Shown here: positions 23,760 to 35,097 of the stretch, piece by piece
Layout of the letters: the number at the start of each line of letters is the position of its first letter
Numbering within the stretch: the stretch's first letter is position 1
Assembly: GCF_014805625.2 (NCBI RefSeq)
Contig: NW_023998415.1
Location: 40,691,487 to 40,755,486, forward strand
DNA: 64,000 bases
Origin: Glossina fuscipes
Lineage: Eukaryota > Arthropoda > Insecta > Diptera > Glossinidae
Direction: 5' to 3'
Notes under the pieces: model-generated
Databases searched by the model: none
What the model was told of the DNA's origin: nothing
What the model saw: the letters and a program-made list of their open reading frames with translations, nothing else
Translations under genes and position numbers: made by a program

Positions 23760-26200
23760 CATGTGGACAAGTAACCCAGAGGCACATAAATCCAAATTGC
23801 AAGTGAACTATGACCTAAGCCATTGCAAACATGTAAAAGCTTAGCAACCGATAACAGTAAACACATAATAAGGACAGATCATGAATGTGCAGAGGGGTCC
23901 TTGAGGAACGAGAACTTCGCCTAAATGATCTGTTATGCAGATAAGAGAGAGATTCATTTCACTAAGTAGAAAGTGAAGCCAGAGGCCTGGCTTTTGAAGA
24001 TCAACAAGTTAATTAAGTCAAACGCTTACGATATCCGTGCGAAAGACATTAGAAAAAGCCTTGAAAACATGACAAGTAAACTCTAAGAGATACGTAACAG
24101 TGGATCTTCCTTCCCGAAAGCCATGCTGGAATGGAGAAACATATAGGATTTGATAGCAAAAGCTAAATGTGCGAAAGCAATTTAGGCAAGACACTCAACT
24201 TGGCAATGCCTCTATAGGAAATCACTCTGCCCGCCCAAACGAAAAATACCTGATTTCAGGAACTGATCATAATTGTCAGAGTACGATGTGAGTATACATG
24301 ATGGGATCCCATCAGGTCCAGGAATAGAACTGTATTTTAAAGATCTTAAACCCTCGAAAATATCGATTTCGGAAAAGACCAAGATAGGAATCAAATCCGA
24401 GCTAGATATCGGATACGATTAATTGACAGTTGAATCGGAATTAGCCGCTGAAAAATTTCGTCGGAAGTATTCAGCAAAGAGATTTGAGGATTTCAATATC
24501 ATCAGAATACTCGAACCCATCGAAAGAAATCTGCAAAGGATGTATGGAGATTTTTCTTTTCGAATTGACAAACCTAAAAAACAAATATTTAGGCTTAACA
24601 AGTAATAACGATTTTACTACCTGAAGGTACCCGCAGCCGAAAAACTTTTCATAAATTCTTTGAAAATTTTCTTTTTCCTATTTTTGTAATATTTAATACT
24701 CTTGTTAAGCCATGGCCGGCACTTGCTTCGAGGGCGAGACTGCTTGATCGGAACGGATGCAGAAATAGCTAGACTGGGTTGGAGTAGTTCAACGAACTTT
24801 TCATACCTGTAAAGAAAGGAAATACAAATTGCTGGATCAGATAAACTAAAAAATGAACAGCGATTCACAACTATCTCCGGGAAATTGGTAAAGTAAGGAA
24901 GAAGCTGTCTGCCATTACAGTTACTAGTGCGATTGGATTGACGTAAATTGCGATTAAATAATTGATTGAAAATCCAACAGCTCTGTCAGATATTAAAGTG
25001 GGTACCCATAACAGCAAAGGACTTGTGGCAAATTGAAGTCCCCCAACGCTATAACTATGTCAGTAGGTTTCGACTTTTCGATCACTTCTCAAATGACGGC
25101 ATCATGTTTCTTATATGTAGAGATATCGTCATCTAGGACAATATAGGAGCAAGTTACGTATCACTGTTTATTGGTAATTTTCGCCCGAATGGCAATAAAT
25201 TCAATGTCGAGAGAAGTGGGAAATTCAATTGAATAGGACGAGGCTGCAGAAGATATGGCAATTGAAACACCACCAATCGATCCTGTATGAAGATATGGAA
25301 AGAATTGTGAAAAAATTCCGACGGATGTAAATCAGGTTTTAACCAGGTTTCGGTGAAAACTAAACAGAAAAAGTTCGTGCTCGCTGAATTTAGTATCGCG
25401 AAGTTTTCAGTTCAGGCCCCTAATATTTTGGTAAAGGGCGGAAAATTGATTGAGGGCGGAAAAATTGCCAAATTAGTATTACGGGGTCAATCCACCCCAA
25501 GAATAAATTCCTTAATTAAGTACCCAACCGGCCATAGTCGGAACTAGCCCCTTAAAAGACGAGATAGCTCTACGGTGAGATGAAAAAATGCTAACACGCT
25601 TCAGACTGAGGGATCGGGGGCTCTTGCAACAAGATAACTTTTTATGTAATATTGTCAGAGGTGTCAGGCGCCAGCCTTTACACAAATATTGCCTTTCTGG
25701 AGGGTACTGTCATCAAGCAGACCTCATCCGTACTAGGAGCGATATAATTCCCAAGTAGAGAATTGTGAGCTGCTGAAAAAAAAGAAGGAGTAACAACACT
25801 TGCATTTACGGCCTGTACGACTTGCCCAGTATAGCAACCAGCGGACACACTCGAACTGCTAGGTGGAGACAGGGTAGCCTAAATGGCACAATTGATGAAC
25901 GACATTTAGGCGAAGACGGGAGTGAAGTACCACACGCTTCACTACGAGTTGGTCGTTTACCGGCTGGGGGAGAAGATAAATAGCCTTGATAGCGACACTT
26001 ATCGAACATTGTCTTGATTTTTTAAATTTTCCAAACAAAATCACGAGATTTTTACTTAATTGACAAGATCCTCTCAATGTCAAAGTCATTTTAGAATTTT
26101 GCATAAACCATATTCGCGGAAAACCATCAGTAATTTGACGAAACCGAATGCTTTGATAGAATACTTGAAGAAAGAATGAATGTATGTTTGAGTGAATCAA
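23760..26200 (-). mobile_element. Decayed jockey-type LINE with endonuclease and RT
   Basis: The minus strand carries, from high to low coordinates, a possible gag-like ORF1 with a Ser/Pro-rich stretch (26200-25570). The apurinic endonuclease domain starts with QNIRGLRT (about 25430) and continues FTETWLKPDLHPSEFF, DRIGGVSIAIS (near 25285) and GDFNLPQ (25044-25022). A basic linker follows, SRPRSKCRPWLNKSIKYYKN (about 24720). The reverse transcriptase shows SIPGPDGIPSCIL (24325-24297), QHGFREGRSTVTYLLEFT (24128-24075) and a VPQG box (about 23905). Frames shift repeatedly and the catalytic Y-x-D-D region is lost or unreadable, so it is inactive. The domain order and the GDFNLP and PGPDGIP wording fit the jockey superfamily. 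Confidence 0.75.
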
Positions 26201-26299
26201 TACACGCTCAGTATGAAAATTGATTACTTACACTTCGAATTAAATTGATAGGAATCGTAAGGCAAGAGGCACTAAACTGAAACAATCACTGACACAGAG

Positions 26300-26690
26300 C
26301 TTTTTCAGTATTCATTATACTCCTAAAGAAACCTTGAGAGTTATCAAAAATTCTCTTCACAAGGATTGGGATAATGAATTTCAAATTAGAACCCGGAGCC
26401 AAAAATGATACAGCGCGGTATACCAAAAATTATCTTTCCAAAAATAATCTCTGAATTATAAATTTTTGAGAAAGTTTTCAATGCCTGTGCGGATAAAACC
26501 CTAAATCGTCCTCTAATAAGTCAAACAAACACACGAAAAAATTTAGTTCCATGTAATTGAACCCATGTTGCTTAAGAGAATCTGTTGAGCACTTGATCTA
26601 CAAATGCCAAAAATAAAACACTATCACAGATCGTTTCAGCTTTTTCACATTCTTTCTGGATTTGAGAAGCATCTTTTTAGCAAGGTATGA
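26300..26690 (+). mobile_element. Non-LTR retrotransposon fragment, zinc-binding C-terminus
   Basis: On the plus strand 26566-26607 reads CCLRESVEHLIYKC, a C-C ... H-x4-C cluster typical of the ORF2 C-terminus of LINEs. Upstream (26328-26380) NSLHKDWDNEFQ resembles the preceding tryptophan-rich region. It lies head-on to the jockey-type remnant at 23.8-26.2 kb, on the opposite strand, so it is an independent insertion. Confidence 0.5.
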
Positions 26691-27593
26691 AAGATTACTC
26701 AAACAGCTGACTTCCTTGATTAAACAAACGGGCATTGAAACTTGATATTCAATCCAAAAATTATCCGTCTATCGTCATTTACTTTTTTCTATATCAGTCG
26801 CGAAGGTACGATAATTTTTTGGTTTTCATCATATCATGGCTACACCATGAAATGTTTTATTATATGTTAAATCCCTTGCCTTCTTTTTTCCTATTTGATC
26901 TGTAACACGTTACTGTTAGTCTAAGTTTACAACATGTCTGCCCGACGTTGCATGAAATCACTGTAAAATATTCATCATCCGGTCGAGTATCTGTAACTGC
27001 GAAATGGACCAGAATCACACCATGGCGATCTAACAAAAAAATAAATAAATAAATAAATAAATTCAAAACTTCAAGATTTTCTATACCCCATCAGCGGGCA
27101 TTTCTGCGCTCTCTCTGTTGTTTAGCGTTTCAATCGAAAACTTGGAAATTCGATTCGCTCGATTGCATCCCTCCAATAACCTTACTTGATGAGAAGCTAT
27201 GGGCCAACATTAAAATCTATAACACAAATTCATTTGCTAGTAACGCATAGGACATATCCAAGTGTAATTTTTCATTTATGAGAATTAAGAAAGAAGAAGA
27301 AAAATTCAGCAAAGGTTTCAATTGTCTTTCTTGCAAAAATTTAAATAACGGCTAAAAAATTACATGCAAAATAAGTGCATTTAAAACTTATAAAAAAATT
27401 AAGTAGATCTAGTGATGGATACGGACATGTGCGTACTCGGAAATTGAAGTCGTTGCATATATGTATGTTTGCAACTGACTGTTTACTCGGATTTGGCTCA
27501 CACATGCGTCTCATTTTCGCCAAATTCATTTTCTATTCGCTCCAGCTATATGACATTAAAAAAATTAAAACTTATACAAAAAATCTTTTATAG

Positions 27594-27890
27594 AAATATG
27601 GGCCATTTACAAAAACATCATTGGAGCAATTGGCTAGAGAAAGATTAGGCAAAGAGGCGCTTTTAAATGACACCATATCAAGATGACAGATAAATAGGAA
27701 ATTATTACTCGTCGTCAAGAGGCACAACAGAACAAAAAATGCCATAACTACACTGCAGTGGGCAGTAGGCAATGGTAATCCAAGAGTTGATCGCATATGT
27801 AAAGTAATGAACGAATATCTATTTGATTATCCTGAACGTTGGGAAGGTCGGCGTTTATTATTGAATCGTTACCATGCCCCTTAAATTGTA
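27594..27890 (+). pseudogene. Unidentified coding-like stretch with one stop
   Basis: Frame-consistent translation gives TSLEQLARERLGKEALLND, then a TGA near 27684. It then gives TLQWAVGNGNPRVDRICKVM and EYLFDYPERWEGRRLLLNRY before TAA at about 27877. Amino-acid use (Leu, Arg, Glu, Gly balanced) is unlike chance frames of this AT-rich spacer. I do not recognise the family, and no start codon or splice signals were fixed. It could be a decayed mobile-element protein or part of a broken host gene. Confidence 0.25.
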
Positions 27891-27935
27891 TGACATGTAC
27901 GTTTGACAAAGATATATTTTGCGCAGCAGATCGCC

Positions 27936-28207
27936 ATGGAGCAAAAGACAAATCAACTCGTATTACTTGTTATTTCGTTGGTCATATCAGGTATTTTCAA
28001 GTTCTCCATCAGCTCAGCTTCTACAAGTATTTTTTAATATTATTATTGCAAATTATAAATATTATAAATATTTATTTACATACGTCCATCAAAAGTTCTA
28101 CTCTATTTCTCTTTTCACATACCACAGTTAAAAAAGCAGCACTATTCAAAACAACAACCATAACCCGCGAATGGCAACACTGCAAAGAAAGAAAGCATGT
28201 AACTTAG
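27936..28207 (+). CDS. Doubtful two-exon gene for a small secreted peptide
   Basis: An ATG at 27936 opens MEQKTNQLVLLVISLVIS, a lysine followed by a 12-residue hydrophobic core as in a signal peptide. A CAG/GTATTT donor follows at 27990/27991. A pyrimidine-rich acceptor CTTTTCACATACCACAG ends at 28127, and exon 2 (28128-28207) adds about 25 mainly basic codons to TAG. The predicted product has 44 residues. The model rests on splice-site fit only; a chance arrangement is likely enough that confidence is low. Confidence 0.15.
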
Positions 28208-28481
28208 CTGCCTATATTTAACAGGTTAAAAACACAGTATTTTTGTGAAGCTTTTCGAGTGTGTATTTGTTGTTGCAAAATACTGGTACCGCATGTAGTT
28301 GTAACAAATCGTAATTTTTGTTTACATTTGCCCTGCACGTGTTATAGACTGTACCAGTTTTACCAAACAACCACACACACAAAAAGCTTTACAAAACTAA
28401 ATGCTTTTTAACAGGGTTGTATTTACTCAGCATTAAAAAAATTTAAATTGGGGGACTTTTGCCGACGGCTTTACAAATTAA

Positions 28482-28662
28482 AATAGAATATTACGTTCTT
28501 TCTGTAAATAGCATAGAGTATTACTTTCGCTCTGTAAATAACATAGAGTATTACGTTCTTTCTGTAAATAGCATAGAGTATTACTTTCGCTCTGTAAATA
28601 GCATAGAGTATTACATTCTTTCTGTAAATAGCATAGAGTATTACGTTCGCCTTGTAAATAGC
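28482..28662. repeat. 30-bp minisatellite, six units
   Basis: Six tandem units of the form ATAGAGTATTACGTTCTTTC-TGTAAATAGC. Units alternate between an ACGTTCTTTC and an ACTTTCGCTC version in the first four, giving a 60-bp higher-order period. Since 30 is divisible by 3 the array is open in frame and would encode a ten-residue repeat SIEYYVLSVN (open frame 28459-28689). No promoter or homology supports translation. Confidence 0.9.
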
Positions 28663-28689
28663 AGAAAATTTAGCTACTGTTTTATTTGA

Positions 28690-29064
28690 TAATAAAAAAA
28701 AAAAATGATGGCGGTTTACTTTTAGGCTAACTTGTACAATTATATAAGTTTAGTTCGCGTATTTTCCAAAACACATCTAGATGAGATGATAGCGACCAAG
28801 TCAAGGAAAATGAATCGGAAGCAATCAGGAAACCATTAAAAAGAATAACAATTTCTTTTATATCTACTTTTATATATATTAATAAAGTATTCTAAATGTA
28901 TAATAAAGCAATTATATAAATAAAGCTATTTATTTTATTTATATTTAAATATAAATTATATAAATTAATATACAACACAGGAAAAGAAGTTTGATTTTCC
29001 CAATGACAAATCGGTTGAAAAAGTATTTGTTGCTATAAGCTCCAACTAGACAATGGTTATATTT
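28690..29064. other. AT-rich spacer
   Basis: Very AT-rich sequence with TTTATATT-type runs at 28860-28970. No coding or repeat signal beyond base composition was seen. Confidence 0.5.
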
Positions 29065-29199
29065 TTATATAAAATTCTTTCCTCCACCATCACTTTCATG
29101 AAATTCATTTAGCAAGGCTTCCACGCGTTTTTTGCCTTTCTCAGATATGACCACTTTCTTGCCATTCGCTGTTTGAAAACCTGCATTCTCGTTTCCGGG
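29065..29199 (-). pseudogene. Orphan BRCA2-type BRC repeat fragment
   Basis: A minus-strand frame of 44 codons, closed by TAA at 29067-29065, reads FQTANGKKVVISEKGKKR followed by VEALLNEF. BRC repeats of BRCA2 bind RAD51 through an F-x-x-A tetramer and a second L-F-D-E-like tetramer 21 residues later. Here FQTA is at positions 1-4 and LLNE at 22-25, exactly that spacing, with the usual GKK and V-x-I-S between. An in-frame TAA lies just upstream and no BRCA2 helical or OB-fold region was seen nearby. It is therefore either one exon of a split gene or, more likely, a stray copy of a Brca2 segment. Confidence 0.55.
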
Positions 29200-30355
29200 T
29201 TAAGAACTCTCAAGTGATGAGCCCAATGGGCAGGAAAATGTAACCAAAAAAAAAAGGTTTTAGAACTAAAAATAGAGAAATCATCGTAAATGGAAACAAC
29301 AGATTTATAAAAACTAATAATAGGGAAATTATCATAATCGGCCACTCAGGCGGATAACAGGGGATTTAAAAAATAATTAAGATCTTGCAAAATGCTGTTT
29401 GGATCACCGGCCATTTCTGCCGGCAATTACGTAGACCTTATAAAAGACAATGATGCCAATTGGAATCCGAATTCAAAATTTTTATAAATAGATCAAATAA
29501 CATAATTCCATAATTTAAGCATTTATGGAAAATTTGATTTTGCATACCATATGTATATTGTTGCTGTAAAAATTAGTGCTGTGTGCATAATTCTTGCTAT
29601 AAAAATGGTACCGTTTGTATATTATTGTTAAATATTTTAGAATTGTTGTTATTGCGTTTATTTATCATAATTTTCAAACAACCGTTAACGTAAACGGTTT
29701 CAAGGTAAAATTTTGAATGACAATGAAATTTAATGACTGTATCTGATAATCTATTCAATATATTTTCACTTTTTTTCCTTTTAAGGTATCTAAGCAATCT
29801 AAATTGCTTATCTTTAGTTGACGCGTTTTTACACAGTTTAAATTAAATGTTCAATTTTAGAAATTTTTTCGATCCTGAGCTTATAATTTTAAAAAATTTC
29901 ATATAGAGATTTGTTTCAGAAACAACGGATTGATATCATTGCAATAACATTTTTTTTGAAACATGTCAACTCTGCCCATATGGACATGTTAACCATAAAA
30001 AAAAAAAAAAAAAAAAAATTTGTTGCCGTCATTTCGCAAAAAAGATTGTTTTCTTTTCATAAAAAAAACAAAAAAAAAAACTAATTTAGAAAGAAATAAT
30101 AATTGTCAATAAAAATTTTCCAATTGTAGAAAATTTGCAGTGATTAGCGTAACAGATTGTTATGATTGTTAATAATATGCGAAAGTGATTAAAAAATTGA
30201 TTGGATTGTTCTTTCTTGTCCAATTATCAATATAGCTAATTTTGCTGTTGTGTTAGATTTTAATCTGCTCTTTTACTTATACTGTGAAAATAGCTTATTT
30301 CAGCTGAAAGTAAAACTACCCACAAATTGTTACGTTTGTTGACGAAATAAAAATT
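29200..30355. other. Upstream region of gryzun
   Basis: No gene was seen. At 29342-29354 the 13-mer CCACTCAGGCGGA repeats the 5' end of the SINE at 18.58 kb and may be a short remnant. A-runs lie at 29998-30018 and 30061-30080. The 250 bp before the gryzun start codon contain no obvious TATA box and presumably hold its promoter. Confidence 0.4.
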
Positions 30356-33300
30356 ATGAGCATTGATGCAACGGCTTTACCCTCAGAGCTATTGGTAGCA
30401 CCACAACCTTTAATCGGGTTCTGTGGACTGGATACGGCCAGAAATGCAGTGCATAAAACAATTTGGGACGGTTTCAGCAGTAACCGCAAAGCAGACAGGT
30501 TTGTGAACGAGATTTACGAAAAAAAAAAAAAACAAAAAATTTAGTGTTCATCTAAATTGCGTAGAGCTGCAGTTCAGTATAAACTGTTGCCCTCCAACTA
30601 TGACTTCCCGGCAGTGAAACCAAAAAGAGCTTCCTATGACCGATATTATCCCAAGGGTATTTTGAAACGTAATTGGATGCTAAAACATTTACATGTGATA
30701 CCAGCAGTGGTAGTTTTATTTCAGGATATGGATTGGAATGATGCACAGTGGCAGGAAAAGCAAACCCAATGTATAGCCACATTGCAAGCGCTTAAAAACG
30801 CCTTACAGGTAGCTTGAAATTGAAAATGTCCCCTTATTATAAACACCATTAAAAGCCTAGCATTCAACTTCCACTTTAACATTGTAAAATATATGGATCC
30901 TTGATCTGAGTCAATTCAATGTTGTCCGTCCGTCTCAACAATTGATATAAAATGTCAATGTTTATTTAATTCCATCTGTCAAATCTAAAGATTTATTCTA
31001 AACTCGACCTACTAACACTCCCTTTAAATAAGTAATATTGCAATTTTTACATTTGTTTAAATAATGGATGTCCAAAATTCGTTTTCTAACGATTAAAGCT
31101 ATGTTACTTACTTACTTTGCTCATAACTTCTAGGAACGTAATACTCGCCTCTGTTTGGTGTTATTACAAAAATCAGCACCTTTGCCGCCAAGTGAAGACG
31201 CTTTAGCAGCGGAAAAAGGGGCGAGTCTAACAACGGCCTGCGGTATTAATAGCAAAATGTTGTTTATATTGCCACACATCGAGCATTTGCAAGGTATTTA
31301 TTACTGAACCTTACTATTGCGTTAAATCGAAAGATTAACTAACTTATGTCATATGTAGGCTGCACTATGCGCTTAGAAGCAGCGTTTCTTGATATGGCTC
31401 AAAGCTACTACGCTCTTATGTCTAAACGTATACGAGCTCATAGAGATCAATTGACTGCGGCTCATGTGACTCTCAAAATACGTCATCAATTTAAGCTGGG
31501 TTTTGTAGCAGAAATAAGACAAGATTTAAGCACAGCATTAAAGTATAAGATACTCGAAAATAATGAGCACAGAAGTATTAATTAAATTTATACTCTTTCA
31601 GACATTATACACAATCTTATGCTACTTTGGATGAAATACGCATTACTGATGCGAACTGTTTGGAGATTAAAACAATTGCTGGTTTCCTCAATTACAAAAT
31701 TTGCCGTTTAATGTTTAAGCTGAAAGTTCCCAGGGATTCCATCAATCATTTTATGAGTCACATTGAGAAGTACAAAAATCGGGTCGGCTCTAAAGATTTG
31801 ATATTTGAACATTACGCCTGGTTAAGTACACAGTAAGTGCGATGCTGCACTATAATGCGGCTTTTGCTAATCAGTCTGAATATCGTAGAGAAAACGTTTT
31901 TGCTGAATTATTTTGTGAAGCCATTAAAAATGGTTTGCCTGCTTTGCAGACACAACATCCAGGCATGTATTATAATAAAGCTGCTGAGTATATGCAAAAA
32001 CGAAAAGAAGCCTTCAAACAAAGCAATCGTAAGTACCCAAAATAGAAATGTAGTCTAGATTTTTACAATCGTAGTCGAAGAATGAAATATGCTCATATTT
32101 TCGCTCCATTCGCAACGCGCAGTCAGTCAATATATTATAGAGAAATTACATGTGCTTGATCTGTGTGAGATTTTAAAGGGTTACGGTTATATCAAACTGG
32201 TTGATGTTCTGCGCGTCGAAATGCCTATATCTATAATCACTGACAAATAACTGAAGAATCCTAGTTCATTTGAAAAAATGTTGAAATTTTCAATTATGAG
32301 TTCGTTAATGACGAACGCAATCGACGACGACGCATAATGTCTGGGCATTTTTTTTAAGTCTAAAAGCACCTTTGGCACGGCCTCCGTTATTAAAAAAAAA
32401 GAAGCGAATAAACCTTTTTTACTCGTTATTTGCTATTACAAATAAACATTTTCATTTCAGCTACGCCATCAAGTCCAATGGAATCAAAGCAAAAATTAAA
32501 TCTTCAAAATAATAATATTACGTCATTATTTACGGAATATTTTGGCATTAGAGCTGTTAAAGCCGGTGAACCGCAAACCGAACAACAAGTCAATTGTATT
32601 ATTAGAGAAAATGAAGAAAATTTCAATCATTCAGTTAGTTAAGCAATTTAATTTAAATTATAGAAAAGTTAAGATGTCTCATTACAGGCTGCCATTATTA
32701 ATTTGCTAAGTCAAGCTATGACTCAATTTAAGATATACAAATGCTTAAGATTTCGGAAAAAACTAGCAATAGACACAGCAGATGAATATTTAGAAAGTGG
32801 TGATCATAGCAAAGCTTTAACGTAAGTTATGACGTTGTGAAAAGTATTTTAATTCAATGGAATTATTTTTTTCTCGTTTTCTCTGTTTTTTTTTTATCAC
32901 AGCTTATATTCACTTATGCTGCCCGATTATCGTCAGGATAAATGGTCAACAATTTTTTCAGATGTTTTATCGAGAACGTTGCGATGTTCGTTCCTATCGG
33001 CGGCCATAAATGATTACGTCTCGTGTAGTTTAGAAGTTTTATCATTGAAAGTTAACTATAAATCAAGTGAACGCATTATAGTATTGGAAAATCTATGGAA
33101 AGTGCTGCAGGTGAAAAAAAAAAAAAATGTCTTTTAATTTATTTAGTTACCTCTTGGAAAATGTCATTAATATTACGCTCAGTACAAATCCCACTATGAA
33201 AAGCAAAGGAAACGTTTCCCTGCCGATCTTTAAGAAAGGATATCCTTACCCTTAATGTTAATTTAGTCGAATAATCAGTAAAAGTTAATATATCTCGTAG

Positions 33301-35061
33301 CTGGATCCCAACGATTAGAGTAACATTATGGTAATAAAAGTAAATTGGATTAGATTGCAAACAATCCTTTACAATCCGCAATTCAAATCTTGGCATCATG
33401 CCTGCAAGAAGTAATAATAATAATCTATAAAATTTGCTGACGGCAACCAATTTATGATCATCAATTAAGGATCGCAAAGCTAACTCCCGTTAGTGAACAT
33501 ATTGAGTTAAATCTCAAGTGGTCATTATCCGATAAACACCCTTTGTATTTGTAGGAAAATCAACAAACAATTCAAAAAATCCAAATGTCAATCGGAAAAA
33601 AGAAAAGCAAAGCCTGAGCGAAGGGACAAGCGATTTTAAAAATGGAATCGATAATCTTAGTCCATAGTGCTTGTAATTATGTGTAAGCGTTTGTGTCATT
33701 TTTATTAGTAATTTTTTATTTTTATTGCATTTTTTATATCCACCACAGAAGTTTAGCGGAGTATTCATTTGATCAAAAAATTTTCAATATCCAACTTCAG
33801 GAGACTCTATAAAGTACCTGGATTCAGTTTCTGAATCGATCTAGGCATCTCTGCCCGTCTGAATTAATGTGTGTGGTTAAGGTTCTCTCAGTTGCAAAAG
33901 CTAACTTGTCACTTGCTTCAAGTTTTGCCCTTTTTGCAAGCAGATTGGAATGGAAATAAGTTAAATCGATCAGTCTTAAGATATATATAATAACATAAAC
34001 TTAGAACTCCTTCCTCTGTTTTCAAAAGGGCAAAAAATGTAGGCTTTAACTGATTATGTATAAACTACGACAAGCGTAGAGTTGAAAATTTTCATATGTA
34101 GTCTGTAAAATATCACACCATACCTGCACAAAAATAAAAAAAAAAAAATTACGTCTACTATAAGAGATTATCGAAGTTTATCATGTTTTGTTAAAGGTTA
34201 AGGATAAAGGTGTTTTTTTGTAATGGTAAACAATTCAGCCACAATCGCATATAATGTTCTTACTTGTCATTTTTGCTGTTAATTTACAAAATTGCTTTTT
34301 GAAGGGAGAGCCACCACTAGCTCACAACCAGAAAGTTCCCGTATTACGTTCGGCTTGGGAGGAAAATTTAGCTAAAGTGAAATCGCCTATACATGTGGAT
34401 TTGGATAAACTAACTGATTTAGTTGACATGTGCGCTACGTTTGAACAAATCGAATTGAAACATGACGAAACCATATGTTTAAATCTTATATTAAAGTAAT
34501 TTTTCAAAAGTCTTTTTCCCCATAAGTTAAATATGAACTTTCATATCAATGCCATTCTTCGTTTCAGATTACAAACGGATGTGCCCTTGAGAATACGCAA
34601 TCTTTATGTTTTAATAACGGATGGGGCAAATAGCTTTAAATTATCTGCTGAGCAATTCTCTACCTGCGAAGATATGGTTCACTTAAGGCAATCGAAGAAT
34701 GAAGTGAAAGCTATTAACAATTATCAGCAATTCGAAGGAAATATGAAACTTCAACCCGGCTTGTATTATAAATTTTTATTTAAAACAGATGCAGAACAAT
34801 TTCTAGAAAATACTCAGTTGCGTGTGCTGCGCTTCGAGGTTCTCATTGGTACCGATAAGTTAATGCTTTTGTTAACTAAATCATGTTTATACAAGCGCTG
34901 TGAATTTCGTCACTATAGTCGTACTCGTGATTTGGATGATAATATCATAATTAATCCAATTTGTTATATTACTCCCACGTAAGTAACTCTTTTTTTATAT
35001 TTTTATTAATTTCCGCTTTTTTGTATAGGAAATAATTTTGATTTCATTTGACGGTATGTTT

Positions 35062-35097
<36 letters not shown>

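Larger units (their letters stand above)
26700..28440. other. Spacer with one coding-like stretch
   Basis: Mostly non-coding. The plus strand at 27594-27890 has a frame, broken by one TGA, that reads protein-like. A possible two-exon mini-gene follows at 27936-28207. Both are listed separately. (AAAT)n lies at 27040-27060. Confidence 0.45.

Noticed and set aside
28459..28689. Possible CRISPR-like array
   Set aside because: Units are contiguous with no spacers, and the genome is eukaryotic; it is a minisatellite.
31842..32045. Separate ORF starting with ATG in gryzun
   Set aside because: The first 47 bases are intron; the rest is exon 6 of gryzun.
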